64,000 nucleotides of DNA from Atribacteria bacterium SCGC AAA255-G05 (GCA_000405605.1 ASPA01000002.1:14204-78203); one strand, 5' to 3'. Numbered from the stretch's first letter, positions 9,076-17,276 are shown. Numbers and translations are program-made. The notes: generated from the letters alone by a model not told the origin.

Positions 9076-9777
9076 TTGAGAATTAATCTAAGATATAGAA
9101 ATTTAAAAACAGAAGAAAATATTGTTGAATTAAAATGGGATAGTTGTGTGGCTGCAGGCTATACTGGAAGAGATCAAAAAGCTGTAATGGCACATATTAA
9201 AGAATTAGAAATTCTTGGTATTCCCGCCCCACAGAAGGTACCTGCAATGTATTGGATAGATCCAGAGAGAGTAAGCACATCAAAAACTTTATACGTTATA
9301 GGCGAAACAACATCTGGGGAAGTAGAATTTTTCTTTGCTAAGGACATAAATGGCAAAGCATACGTTACTATTGCCAGTGACCATACTGATAGAAAAATAG
9401 AAAAGGAATCTATTTCCAAAGCGAAGCAGATTTGTAGCAAAATTATTGCGGTAAATTGTTGGAAAGTGTCCGATATCCGTGATCATTGGGATGACATAAT
9501 CATTAGAGTAAAGATTAAAGAAGAAGACAATTCTCCAGAAATTCTATACCAGGAAGGCTCGTTAAAAAAAATACTTTTACCTGAAGAGTTAGAGCGAATT
9601 TGTGAACAGGACAACCCGAGAAAACAAGGTAATATAGCTATTTTAAGTGGAACATTGCCTTTAATTTCTAACCAAGTCATATTTGCTAAAACATATCTAC
9701 TAATTATGTCTGATCCAGTATTAAAAAGGGAAATTAGCCATACCTATAGAGTATTCACTTTACCGGATCGAAGTTAG
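9076..9777 (+). CDS. DUF2848 family protein
   Basis: A 233-residue protein matching the DUF2848 pattern: AAGYTGRD, HIKELEILGIPAPQKVPAMYWI, a TSGEVEFFF strand, and SDHTDRKIEKESI...SKQICSK-like helix and DHWDDIIIR. DUF2848 proteins resemble the fumarylacetoacetate hydrolase/hydratase fold and are often encoded beside TRAP transporters and amidases; the reaction is unknown. The start is a TTG at 9076, five bases after the GntR stop, with GAAAGGAAG upstream. The gene is part of the 8.4-13.9 kb operon, so a role in breaking down the imported acid is likely. Confidence 0.75.
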   Translation: MRINLRYRNLKTEENIVELKWDSCVAAGYTGRDQKAVMAHIKELEILGIPAPQKVPAMYWIDPERVSTSKTLYVIGETTSGEVEFFFAKDINGKAYVTIASDHTDRKIEKESISKAKQICSKIIAVNCWKVSDIRDHWDDIIIRVKIKEEDNSPEILYQEGSLKKILLPEELERICEQDNPRKQGNIAILSGTLPLISNQVIFAKTYLLIMSDPVLKREISHTYRVFTLPDRS

Positions 9778-9794
9778 AGAGGAGGTAGTTAAAT

Positions 9795-10586
9795 ATGAAA
9801 ATCGGTATAATCCAGATGGATATTAAATTAGGTAACCCAGATTCTAATTATAAAAAAGTTACTACCTTAATAGAAGAAATTATGCAGCAAAAAGAAAGGC
9901 CTGGAGTAATTGTTCTTCCTGAGTTATGGACAACAGGGTATGCCTTTAACCAAATAGAGGATATAGCTTCAATTGAAGGTAAAGAATCTGCGGATTTTTT
10001 AGGCAAACTATCTAGACAATATGGAGTATGGTTTGTGGGTGGATCAATTATTGCATCCACCTCTAGAGGTTATGTTAATAGGGCTCAAGTTATTAATCCT
10101 AACGGTGAATTAATTGCAATGTATGATAAAATCCACCTTTTTGGTCTAATGAATGAAGATAATTATTTAGTGAATGGTGAAAAAATTGATATTTTCAATT
10201 TAAATGGAATTGCTTCCAGTTGTGTGGTTTGTTATGATATTAGATTTTGTGAACTTATTAGAAAAATAGCTCTTTCCAAAGTTGAGTTGTTGTTTGTATG
10301 TGCTGAGTGGCCGCATCCTCGCTTAGATCATTGGAGAACCTTGCTTACAGCTCGAGCTATAGAGAATCAAATGTACGTAGTAGCTTGTAATAGAGTAGGA
10401 AAATCAGGAGAAAACATTTTCTTTGGGCATTCTATGGTAATTGATCCCTGGGGGAAGATAATAGGCGAATTAATTGAGGAAAAAGAAGGTTTTCTTATTG
10501 TAGATATAGATTTATCATTAGTTGAAGAAGTAAGAAATAAAATGCCTGTTTTTAATGATAGAAGACCAGAAGCATATACTCTTTGA
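9795..10586 (+). CDS. Carbon-nitrogen hydrolase (nitrilase superfamily, omega-amidase-like)
   Basis: A 263-residue single-domain nitrilase-superfamily enzyme. The catalytic triad is visible: Glu in VLPELWTTGY (about residue 42), Lys in MYDKIHLF (about 112) and the nucleophilic Cys in SSCVVCYDIRFCEL (about 147). The ending (GHSMVIDPWGKII...VDIDLSLVEEVRNKMPVFNDRRPE) is typical for omega-amidase/YafV-type members that hydrolyse small dicarboxylic monoamides. AGAGGAGG precedes the ATG. Within this operon it probably hydrolyses the amide imported by the TRAP system. Confidence 0.9.
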   Translation: MKIGIIQMDIKLGNPDSNYKKVTTLIEEIMQQKERPGVIVLPELWTTGYAFNQIEDIASIEGKESADFLGKLSRQYGVWFVGGSIIASTSRGYVNRAQVINPNGELIAMYDKIHLFGLMNEDNYLVNGEKIDIFNLNGIASSCVVCYDIRFCELIRKIALSKVELLFVCAEWPHPRLDHWRTLLTARAIENQMYVVACNRVGKSGENIFFGHSMVIDPWGKIIGELIEEKEGFLIVDIDLSLVEEVRNKMPVFNDRRPEAYTL

Positions 10587-10684
10587 AGAGCGAGGGAGAA
10601 AGCAAAGTAAGTTGAGTAATAAAGGAGGTGATATTTAGAAATTACAATTTCTTATTTATTCTGAAAAAAAAGGAGGTTATAATA

Positions 10685-11668
10685 ATGAGAAAAAGAGGAT
10701 TTTTTATTTTAATATTAATGTTAATAATGTTACTTATGGTATCCACAGTTGTAGCAGCAGGCGAGACTATTGAATTGAAATATGGACATGATGGTTCTTT
10801 AACTCATCAATATCAGATTGCCGCTACTTATTTTAAGAAATTGGTAGAAGAGAAAACTAATGGAAGAATAGAAATAACGATTTTCCCAAGTGGGCAATTA
10901 GGACACGAGAGAGAACTTGCAGAAGGTATAATAATGGGAACAGTAGATATTTGTACCGTTGCTGGTGCTTTACCATCTTGGGTGCCGAGTTATGAAGTAT
11001 GGGGGATCCCCTTTTTAATTAGAGATCGGCAACATGCTTATCACGTTTTGGATGGCGAAATAGGAGAAAAATGGAAAGAGGAATTTCTTGCTCAAGGTAT
11101 GAAAATTATGGGCTATGGAGATATTGGGTTACGTAATTTGACTAATGATGTGCGACCTATTAGGACACCTGAAGACATGGAAGGTCTTAAGTTTAGAGTA
11201 CAGGAGTCTAAAATATGGTTAGTTACCATGAAAGCCCTTAATTGCACAGGGGTTCCAATACCTTTTGGAGAATTATACACTGCTCTACAACAAGGAGTAG
11301 TGGATGGACAAGAAAATCCACTTGCAACTATTAGATCTATGAAATTTTATGAAGTTCAGAAGTATTGCAGTATAACTAAACATACCTTTTCTCCTTATTG
11401 TTATCTAATGAACCCGAAAAAATTTGATAGTTTATCATTGGAAGACCAAAAAATTATAGAAGAAGCATTTGCCGCGACTGAGAAGTATGAAAGAGATGTG
11501 CAAATAAAAAATTATGATGAAAATTTGCAATATTTAAAAGACCAGGGCATGCAAGTAACAGAAGATGTTGATATATCGGCATTTATAGAAGCAACTATAG
11601 ACGTAGCTAAAGCTATTTCAGATATAGTCCCCACAGAACTAGTGGAAAATATTAGAAATACTAAATAA
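10685..11668 (+). CDS. dctP: TRAP transporter substrate-binding protein DctP
   Basis: A secreted solute receptor of about 327 residues. Signal peptide at residues 1-25 (MRKRGF then a Leu/Ile/Met-rich core, cleavage near VVAAGE). The family features are LKYGHDGSLTHQYQIAATYFKKLVEEKTNGRI, FPSGQLGHERE, the substrate-contact arginine in LKFRVQES, and the YTALQQGVVDGQENPL signature. The ATG at 10685 after AAAGGAGG is preferred to an upstream GTG at 10628, although a second perfect SD (AAAGGAGGTGAT at 10621-10632) lies there. A strong hairpin follows the gene. Confidence 0.95.
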   Translation: MRKRGFFILILMLIMLLMVSTVVAAGETIELKYGHDGSLTHQYQIAATYFKKLVEEKTNGRIEITIFPSGQLGHERELAEGIIMGTVDICTVAGALPSWVPSYEVWGIPFLIRDRQHAYHVLDGEIGEKWKEEFLAQGMKIMGYGDIGLRNLTNDVRPIRTPEDMEGLKFRVQESKIWLVTMKALNCTGVPIPFGELYTALQQGVVDGQENPLATIRSMKFYEVQKYCSITKHTFSPYCYLMNPKKFDSLSLEDQKIIEEAFAATEKYERDVQIKNYDENLQYLKDQGMQVTEDVDISAFIEATIDVAKAISDIVPTELVENIRNTK

Positions 11669-11675
11669 TATTCAC

Positions 11676-11707
11676 AATCTTAGGGAGTAGAAATACTCCC
11701 TAAGATT
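11676..11707 (+). promoter_or_regulatory. Perfect 14-bp hairpin with GAAA tetraloop after dctP
   Basis: The arms 11676-11689 and 11694-11707 are fully complementary around a GAAA loop (arm AATCTTAGGGAGTA). No long T-run follows, so it is likely a 3' mRNA stabiliser or partial attenuator that gives more DctP than permease, as is usual behind binding-protein genes. Confidence 0.8.
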
Positions 11708-11741
11708 AATAAGATATTAGTAAGGAAGTAAAAAATATTCT

Positions 11742-12212
11742 ATGAAACGGGTTACCCATATTTTAAATAAAATTATTGAGTATAGTTTAATAATATCTTT
11801 GGCCTTACTCTCTATTATTGTATCTCTTCAAGTCTTTTCCCGTTATCTTTTTAGTATACCTATGCCTTGGTCAACCGATATTAATAGAATTCTTTTTATT
11901 TATCTAGTTTTTTTAGGCGCTACAATAGGAATTAGAGATCAATCACATTTAAATATTGATATACTGGTAAATAAATTTCCAAAAAGACTTCAGAAGCTCT
12001 TAAATATTCTTGTTAATTTCATTATCTTGGTATTTTTGATTACATTAGTGGTAGCAGGGTTAATTTTTGTATTGAGTTCTACAAATCAGGTAACTTCCTA
12101 TTTAAGGATATCTATAAGCTATTATTATCTCGCAATTCCTTTGAGTGCCATAGCAATGGTTTATTATATTTCTTTTCATCTAAAAGACCAAATTAAAAAT
12201 TTTAAAAAGTAG
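11742..12212 (+). CDS. dctQ: TRAP transporter small permease DctQ
   Basis: A 156-residue integral membrane protein with four predicted helices (about residues 12-35, 45-65, 88-110, 125-148). It has the DctQ hallmarks VSLQVFSRYLF, PMPWSTDINRILFIYLVFLGATIGIRDQSHLNID. It joins DctM in the inner membrane to form the Na+-driven transporter. It lies between dctP and dctM on one strand. Confidence 0.92.
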   Translation: MKRVTHILNKIIEYSLIISLALLSIIVSLQVFSRYLFSIPMPWSTDINRILFIYLVFLGATIGIRDQSHLNIDILVNKFPKRLQKLLNILVNFIILVFLITLVVAGLIFVLSSTNQVTSYLRISISYYYLAIPLSAIAMVYYISFHLKDQIKNFKK

Positions 12213-12252
12213 TTGTTTAGAGACACAAAATTAGATAGGAGACATACGTATT

Positions 12253-13533
12253 GTGGGTTTATCATTAATTGTTATTTTATTTATAGCCTTTTTATTGGGC
12301 ATGCCCATAAGTTTTGCTTTAGGTGTAGTTTCCCTTTCCGCCATAATAATCCGAGGGTATCCTTTACCAGTGATAGTTCAAAAGATGTTCTCAGGCATCG
12401 ATTCTTATTCGTTGATTGCGGTTCCTTTATTTATTTTTGCCGGAGATTTAATGGGGAAAGGCGGTATATCCAAAAGATTAGTAAAATTTTCTAATGTGTT
12501 GGTTGGGCATTTACCCAGTGGCCTAGCCATGGTTGCCATAGTAGCTTGTATGTTTTTTGCTGCAGTTACAGGGTCTGCTATTGCTGCATCTGCAGCCATT
12601 GGGGGGATGTTAATTCCCGAGATGACTAAAGAGGGATATGATAAGAGCTTTAGCGCTTCTTTGATGGCTACCGGCGGATCGATAGGTCCCATAATCCCTC
12701 CCAGTATTCCATTCCTTATTTACGGTACCTTAGTAAATGTATCAATTGCGAAACTTTTTATTGGAGGAGTGATCCCCGGAATTGCCATGGGGATTGCTTT
12801 AATGATTTTTAGTTACTTTGTGGGCAAGAAGAGAAATTATAAATCGAGCATTGCTCGACGTGCTTCTTTCAAAGAGATTTTACAGAATATGCAATCTGCC
12901 ATTTTAGCCTTGCTGATGCCTATAATGATTATTGGGGGAATAATGGCAGGAATTTTTACTCCCTCAGAAGCAGGAGCTATTGCCGTAGTTTTTGCTTTCG
13001 TGGTAGGAAAGTTTATTTATAAAGACCTAAAATGGTCTGATTTACCTGGGACCCTAAAGCGATCAGCGATAACTACTGGAATTATACTATTTGTTTTGTG
13101 TAATGCCCGTGTATTTATGTGGTACCTCACTATCGAACAGATTCCTCAAAAATTGGCAGAAATTATGGTAGTTAATATCCACAGTAAATATGTTTTACTA
13201 GCAGTGATAAATATAATTTTATTGTTTGCGGGGACTTTTATTGATACGATTAGCAATATAGTTATATTTGTCCCCTTATTCTTGCCTATTGTTCAATTTT
13301 TTGGTATAGACTTAATTCACTTCGGAGTAATAGTGGCTGTAAATCTATCTATAGGGATGTGTACTCCTCCATTAGGCGTATGTATATTTACAACTGCTTC
13401 AATTGCTAAAATTTCAGTTTCGGATATGTTTAGAGATCTTTTTCCTCAGATAGGTATATTATTAATAGTGTTGTTTATTATAACTTATATACCTAGCAGT
13501 GTGTTATTATTAGCAAATTTTTTAGGTCATTAA
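12253..13533 (+). CDS. dctM: TRAP transporter large permease DctM
   Basis: A 426-residue polytopic permease (about 12 helices) that forms the transport channel. Conserved DctM segments are visible: GMPISFALG, the VPLFIFAGDLMGKGGIS loop, AVTGSAIAASAAIGGMLIPEM, GGSIGPIIPPSIPFLIYG and FTPSEAGAIAVVFAF. The GTG at 12253 is used, with TAGGAG about 10 bases upstream. Together with dctP and dctQ it makes a complete tripartite importer; the substrate is probably a small organic acid or amide, judging from the amidohydrolase and DUF2848 neighbours. Confidence 0.95.
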   Translation: MGLSLIVILFIAFLLGMPISFALGVVSLSAIIIRGYPLPVIVQKMFSGIDSYSLIAVPLFIFAGDLMGKGGISKRLVKFSNVLVGHLPSGLAMVAIVACMFFAAVTGSAIAASAAIGGMLIPEMTKEGYDKSFSASLMATGGSIGPIIPPSIPFLIYGTLVNVSIAKLFIGGVIPGIAMGIALMIFSYFVGKKRNYKSSIARRASFKEILQNMQSAILALLMPIMIIGGIMAGIFTPSEAGAIAVVFAFVVGKFIYKDLKWSDLPGTLKRSAITTGIILFVLCNARVFMWYLTIEQIPQKLAEIMVVNIHSKYVLLAVINIILLFAGTFIDTISNIVIFVPLFLPIVQFFGIDLIHFGVIVAVNLSIGMCTPPLGVCIFTTASIAKISVSDMFRDLFPQIGILLIVLFIITYIPSSVLLLANFLGH

Positions 13534-13556
13534 TAAGAAAGGAGGAGAAAAACATT

Positions 13557-13895
13557 ATGTCAAAAGAAGAAAAAGAATTTTTTAATCCCAACAAAGATAT
13601 TATATGGAGAGCTTGTAAGGGTTATCCTCCAGGAATCTATGAACAAGTACTGTGCGAAGATAAAAAGGCACATACTTGGACTCGAATTGTAAAGTGGTGT
13701 GCTGGAGTAGATACACATGAAACATTAGCACATGATTGTTGGGAAGAAGTATATATCTTAGAAGGAGAGCTCATTGATACAAAAAAGAAAATTATCTGTG
13801 GTAAAGGAATGTATGCTTGTAGACCACCAGGGATGAAACACGGTCCGTATATATCTCCAAAAGGATGTTTGTTATTAGAAATTAGGTATAAATAG
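13557..13895 (+). CDS. Small cupin-domain protein
   Basis: A 112-residue single-domain cupin. The metal-site pattern HETLAHDCWEEVYILEGEL (His, His, Glu) and PPGMKHGPYISPKG (His) is visible. It most resembles ChrR-type/cupin_7-like proteins that act as small dioxygenases, isomerases or ligand sensors. AAAGGAGGAG precedes the ATG and the gene follows dctM by 23 bases, so it is the last gene of the operon. The exact reaction is unknown. Confidence 0.8.
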   Translation: MSKEEKEFFNPNKDIIWRACKGYPPGIYEQVLCEDKKAHTWTRIVKWCAGVDTHETLAHDCWEEVYILEGELIDTKKKIICGKGMYACRPPGMKHGPYISPKGCLLLEIRYK

Positions 13896-14053
13896 AAATT
13901 AAGTATATTAAATAATTGGTTATCTATGACAAGTGACAATTCTTTGATACACTTTTTATTGCCCAGTTACCATGTTAACCGTTTTCTAGTTGACTAAAAC
14001 TTAAAACAATAAGAGATGCTTTGTATAACTTAGGATTATATGGATATGATGAT

Positions 14054-14188
14054 ATGGAATTGGAAGTAATAAAAGACCTGAAGATATTAATTATAGAATA
14101 TTACGAAGATTTAAAAAATGAAAGAGAATTGAGTCAAACTTTAAAAAGAATGATGGTTTATTATGAAGAAATAATAGAAGAAAAGTAA
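14054..14188 (+). CDS. Possible 44-residue protein
   Basis: A short ORF (ATG 14054; a TTG at 14021 would add 11 residues) with a helical acidic/basic composition: MELEVIKDLKILIIEYYEDL, then repeated Glu/Lys with a C-terminal MMVYYEEIIEEK. The amphipathic pattern looks like a small cytoplasmic helical protein or a gene remnant. No convincing SD is seen, so this is tentative. Confidence 0.25.
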   Translation: MELEVIKDLKILIIEYYEDLKNERELSQTLKRMMVYYEEIIEEK

Positions 14189-14327
14189 TATACAATTTAA
14201 AAAAATAGAGTTACAGCGATAATTAATAAATTACAGATAGAATATAGTCAAAAAAGCATAATTATGAATTGCTTAAATATAAAGGGAACCTATTTTACCA
14301 GTATATTTTTCTCATAGTAGAAGAGAT

Positions 14328-14450
14328 ATGCCAAGAAAACTTTCAGATAAATTTAGACAATCTTTAAAAATTAATGGGGATAATTTTGAGAATTTAAAAA
14401 ATTGTTATGTTAGCAGAGAAGATTATATCGAAATTCTAAAAGAAAAATGA
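14328..14450 (+). CDS. Possible 40-residue protein
   Basis: ATG at 14328, stop at 14448-14450. It starts MPRKLSDKFRQSLKINGDNF and ends SREDYIEILKEK. A GAAGAG motif lies closely upstream. It ends about 38 bases before an intrinsic terminator, which supports expression, but no family is recognised. Confidence 0.3.
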   Translation: MPRKLSDKFRQSLKINGDNFENLKNCYVSREDYIEILKEK

Positions 14451-14487
14451 CTTATACAATAATTGAATAAAATAGTAAAATATTCAC

Positions 14488-14524
14488 CAAAATCCTTGCT
14501 TTAAGAAAGTAGGGATTTTTATTA
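14488..14524 (+). terminator. Intrinsic terminator
   Basis: The stem AAAATCCTTGCTTT pairs (with G-U pairs) with AAAGTAGGGATTTT around an AAG loop and is followed by TTATTATT. It closes the 13.9-14.5 kb stretch. Confidence 0.75.
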
Positions 14525-14669
14525 TTACTTGAAGTATTAGATTTTTAAAGAGTGTGTATTAAGTAGATGAAAGGTGGGAGGGGTTCTGATCATAATATAA
14601 TATGATTGTAAAGAAAAATAAAAAGGCGGTGAAAACTGCTCTTTATTAATTATAACTATATTTTGCATG

Positions 14670-14708
14670 GAAGGGGGTCCTTCTTGTATCAGGAAGGATT
14701 CCTTTCTA
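14670..14708 (+). promoter_or_regulatory. Leader hairpin upstream of the lysis-type cassette
   Basis: GGAAGG...TCCTTC, then GGAAGGA...CCTTTC form nested complementary segments followed by a T-rich stretch (CTATTTTAAT). It may be a terminator or attenuator ahead of the DUF1659 gene. Confidence 0.45.
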
Positions 14709-14880
14709 TTTTAATATAATAACGAGCAATTAAAAGGATACCAAAGAAAAAAGAACCTTTATGTATTAAAGAAGCTGATAATGCTCTAATGTTGACTAAT
14801 ACATGGAAATATGATAATATATTCATATACTTCTTGGTTTTACTTGATTCAAAATCCATAAAAAAGGAGGTGAAAAATAA

Positions 14881-15108
14881 ATGGCCACAGTAATCACTGT
14901 TCCCCGTGATTCATCCTTACAGTTCAGACTGGTAGTAGGTACCAATCCGGGTACCGGAGCTCCTACCATCAACAGCAAGACCTTTGGTAATATTAAATCA
15001 ACTGCCTTAGATCAAGATGCCTATGATACAGCTACCGCTTTAGTAGGTTTGCAGAAGTATACTGTAGATGAAATCAGACTTGGAAAAGAATCCCAACTTA
15101 CTGAATAG
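14881..15108 (+). CDS. DUF1659 family small protein
   Basis: A 75-residue protein of the DUF1659 type: MATVITVPRDSSLQFRLVVG, a GAPTINSKTFGNIKSTA strand pair and a C-terminal AL(V)GLQKYTVDEI helix. A perfect SD precedes the ATG. DUF1659 is normally encoded directly before DUF2922 and a YvrJ-type protein. The function is unknown, but the strong SD and hairpin-flanked mRNA suggest an abundant product. Confidence 0.8.
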   Translation: MATVITVPRDSSLQFRLVVGTNPGTGAPTINSKTFGNIKSTALDQDAYDTATALVGLQKYTVDEIRLGKESQLTE

Positions 15109-15131
15109 CAAATTAGTCGTTGTGGATAGTG

Positions 15132-15176
15132 AATAGCCGTTAGCAGGGAAGGGGGGATAATAGCAAAGGAACGGCT
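15132..15176 (+). promoter_or_regulatory. Intercistronic hairpin between the DUF1659 and DUF2922 genes
   Basis: TAGCCGTT and AACGGCTA are complementary across about 25 bases. No T-run follows. It is likely an mRNA-stabilising element. Confidence 0.5.
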
Positions 15177-15248
15177 AATAACTAAAACTAAAAACCGATA
15201 ACAGATTTACCAGATGGTAAATCCTTAAAAAGGAGGTGAAAAAAAATA

Positions 15249-15521
15249 ATGGCTACCGAATTAGGGGATGTAACTAGTTACAAAAGACTCTATCTGCAAT
15301 TCAGGGATAGTGCTGCAAAAACTGTCAACCTCACTTTGGACAATCCCAAAAATTTAGATGATGGAGATTATGCAGACTTAGCTGCACAAGATGCAGCTAT
15401 AGAAGGAGTTATGGATACGATTATCGCTAAGAACGTCTTCCATAATAGCGGCAATGACCTAGTGGCTAAAGTCAATGCCAGAATCCTTGATTATAAGTCT
15501 ACTGATGTTGTGGATGTATAA
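15249..15521 (+). CDS. DUF2922 family small protein
   Basis: A 90-residue DUF2922 protein: KRLYLQFRDSAAKTVNLTLDNPKN, then the typical GVMDTIIAKNVFHNSGNDLVAKVNARILDY. It has AAAGGAGGTG immediately upstream. It always travels with DUF1659 in Firmicutes-type genomes; the biochemical role is unknown. It lies between two hairpins in the transcript. Confidence 0.85.
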   Translation: MATELGDVTSYKRLYLQFRDSAAKTVNLTLDNPKNLDDGDYADLAAQDAAIEGVMDTIIAKNVFHNSGNDLVAKVNARILDYKSTDVVDV

Positions 15522-15539
15522 CTTTAATATATTGTAATA

Positions 15540-15578
15540 TTTCTCCTTGGAAGGGCCGCGGACCTTCCCTGGGAGATA
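15540..15578 (+). promoter_or_regulatory. GC-rich intercistronic hairpin
   Basis: TCTCC-TTGGAAGG pairs with CCTTCC-CTGGGAGA around GCCGCGGA. It separates the two small-protein genes from the holin/peptidase genes and may set different expression levels. Confidence 0.65.
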
Positions 15579-15592
15579 GAAAGGAGCAATAA

Positions 15593-15955
15593 ATGTTAGA
15601 AGGTTTTATCACGAAATATCTATTAGATTTCACTCTGGTTTTTCTGGTTGGCCTGGCCTCTAAATTTATGATCAATAAGTTTGGCCAGGATAGGACAGAT
15701 AAAATAAAAGAGGCCATTCTGGCAGCTATGCTTTGGGCAGAGGAAGAACTTGGCATAGGAAACGGTGAGGAAAAATGGAAAATAGCCTGGGTAAAGTTGA
15801 TTGAAATATTGAAGAAACAAAAGGTTGAATTAAAAGAGGGTGAAATATCCTATGTAAAGGATCTGATGAAGGCTACTGTCCCGGAGGTGAACGAAATTAT
15901 TTATAAGGCCATGCCTGATGTCGTAAGGAACGGCAGGACCTTAAAATATAAATAA
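15593..15955 (+). CDS. Holin-like protein (LLH-type phage holin)
   Basis: A 120-residue protein with one N-terminal membrane helix (YLLDFTLVFLVGLASKFMI) followed by an amphipathic region with AILAAMLWAEEELGIGNGEEKWKIAWVKLI, the conserved pattern of LLH-family phage holins. Upstream SD AAAGGAG. It is followed directly by the M15 peptidase gene (stop and next ATG are adjacent). Holins open the membrane for an endolysin; here it belongs to a small phage-derived cassette with no head or tail genes nearby. Confidence 0.75.
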   Translation: MLEGFITKYLLDFTLVFLVGLASKFMINKFGQDRTDKIKEAILAAMLWAEEELGIGNGEEKWKIAWVKLIEILKKQKVELKEGEISYVKDLMKATVPEVNEIIYKAMPDVVRNGRTLKYK

Positions 15956-16348
15956 ATGATGGGTATAATTAATGATATAGAATTAACTGAATATTTTTCT
16001 TTATATGAGTTTGAGTGTCCCTGCTGTAAGCGGGTTATGCTGTCTCCGGACCTTTTTGCCAGGTTAAATCATTTAAGGATGGTGATAAATAGGCCAGTAT
16101 ATATCAACTCCGGATACCGGTGTCCGGAGGAAAATCATAAGGTAGGAGGAGTTCCCGGTTCTTATCATCTCCTAGGTATGGCGGTAGATATTCATGTAAA
16201 GGATTATTTGCTTTATGATCTTCTCCTATTTGCTCAGGAAATAGGATTTAATGGTATTGGATTTTATGAAAAGAAAGATTTCTTACATCTCGATATGAGG
16301 CCTGGACCAAAACGCTTTTGGAAAGGAAAAGAATTAATTGGATATTGA
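15956..16348 (+). CDS. M15-type D-Ala-D-Ala peptidase/endolysin
   Basis: A 130-residue single-domain protein of the peptidase M15A/VanY-like group. Zinc ligands and signature are visible: INSGYRCPEENHKVGGVPGSYHLLGMAVDIHV (H-x6-D) and DFLHLDMRPG (H-x-D). The N-terminal YEFECPCCKRVML contains a CxC-C cluster common in phage M15 endolysins. The start ATG at 15956 abuts the holin stop. It would cleave peptidoglycan stem peptides. Confidence 0.9.
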   Translation: MMGIINDIELTEYFSLYEFECPCCKRVMLSPDLFARLNHLRMVINRPVYINSGYRCPEENHKVGGVPGSYHLLGMAVDIHVKDYLLYDLLLFAQEIGFNGIGFYEKKDFLHLDMRPGPKRFWKGKELIGY

Positions 16349-16541
16349 ATATGTACTAAAGTTAATAGCAAATAATGGGTTTCCTCTGGTGCTTTCTATC
16401 TACCTGGTATATAAATTGGAATTTTTTATTACCGAAATCATCAAAAATCAAAAGGAATTTTCCCAGGATATTACTGCTGAAATCAAAGAAATTAAGAAAA
16501 CAATCAATGATCTACGCGTAGATTTTGCAAGAAATCAATGA
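16338..16541 (+). CDS. YvrJ family membrane protein
   Basis: A 67-residue protein with one membrane helix (IANNGFPLVLSIYLVYKLE) and a charged helix, matching the YvrJ family. The TTG start overlaps the peptidase stop by 11 bases (translational coupling). YvrJ proteins occur with DUF1659/DUF2922 and holin genes; the role is unknown. Confidence 0.8.
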   Translation: MDIEYVLKLIANNGFPLVLSIYLVYKLEFFITEIIKNQKEFSQDITAEIKEIKKTINDLRVDFARNQ

Positions 16542-16875
16542 AACCATTGAAAAATAAGGGTTTTAGCGTTTTTTAAAAAAGCTTCGTATTTGGCGTATAT
16601 GAGGTGTATTTAAAAAATACGATGAATTATACCAACGCTCTTAAAACAGGGGCTTAAAACAGGCTTAAATAAGATGTTATTTTTCATGATTTATGAAATA
16701 CCCCGTTTATATCCTTATTTCCTCCTGTATACTCTCTTTATCTTCTGTATTCTCTTCATTTCTTACATATTTGCCTTTGCGTTGCACATAGACAGGTTTG
16801 CAAGAAATTATATTAAAATGCTAAACTTTCAATTAGCTTTTTTAGTTAAATTGACATATAAAACAATATAGTTAT

Positions 16876-17095
16876 TATAGCCATTCATAATAGTCAATTT
16901 CAACATACCTACAGAGTGTTTCTAAAGGTGCTTCTTTAAAAAGATTATCAGATATTTCCACTTCCTTAAGCTCTCATCTAAGAATTCTCTTTCAACTTTT
17001 CTGTCAAGCACGATATTTCCTCCTATCAATGACTGAATTGAATTTAGATTAAACTCAACCTTGCTCGAGCGTCTAGAATAAATATTAGATCCCAT
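16876..17095 (-). pseudogene. Frameshifted small gene of unknown function
   Basis: On the minus strand an ATG at 17095, preceded by AGAGGAAAG, starts MGSNIYSRRSSKVEFNLN and runs in frame through VLDRKVEREFL. Near 16965 the frame shifts by one base. The other frame continues LKEVEISDNLFKEAPLETLC and ends EIDYYEWL before a TAA. Both halves have protein-like composition and together would give about 73 residues, so one indel has broken the gene. The family is not recognised; a small antitoxin-like protein is possible. Confidence 0.45.
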
Positions 17096-17215
17096 TTACT
17101 TTCCTCTAAAGTAAGATTCTGGCATAAGGATGAGTTTTTAGGTATGTAAAAAGTTAAAAATATTGAGCTTAATTTAGTCCACTTTTGAAATGTAACTAAC
17201 AAATCACAGTTTGAC

Positions 17216-17276
17216 TTGACAAATATAAAAAAGTATTTTATTATATAATAAATTGTTTTGCATATAACAAAACGAT
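17216..17276 (+). promoter_or_regulatory. IclR-gene promoter and palindromic operator
   Basis: TTGACA at 17216-17221 and TATTAT at 17239-17244 have a 17-bp spacer. Directly downstream, ATTGTTTTG (17252-17260) and CAAAACGAT (17268-17276) form a near-perfect inverted repeat with a 7-base centre, the size of a KdgR/IclR-type operator. Its position just after the -10 box indicates autorepression. Confidence 0.6.

Larger units (their letters stand above)
13896..14880. other. Intergenic region with two tiny ORFs and leader hairpins
   Basis: About 985 bases between the TRAP operon and the lysis-type cassette. It holds two short coding-like ORFs (listed), a terminator near 14488 and a stable hairpin near 14670. 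The last 20 bases carry a perfect SD (AAAGGAGGTG) for the DUF1659 gene. Confidence 0.5.

Noticed and set aside
12405..12692. Minus-strand ORFs inside dctM and other long genes
   Set aside because: They are shadows of well-supported genes with family matches on the plus strand.
16674..16871. 65-codon hydrophobic ORF
   Set aside because: TTG start without SD in an AT-rich region; hydrophobic translations arise by chance from T-rich sequence.
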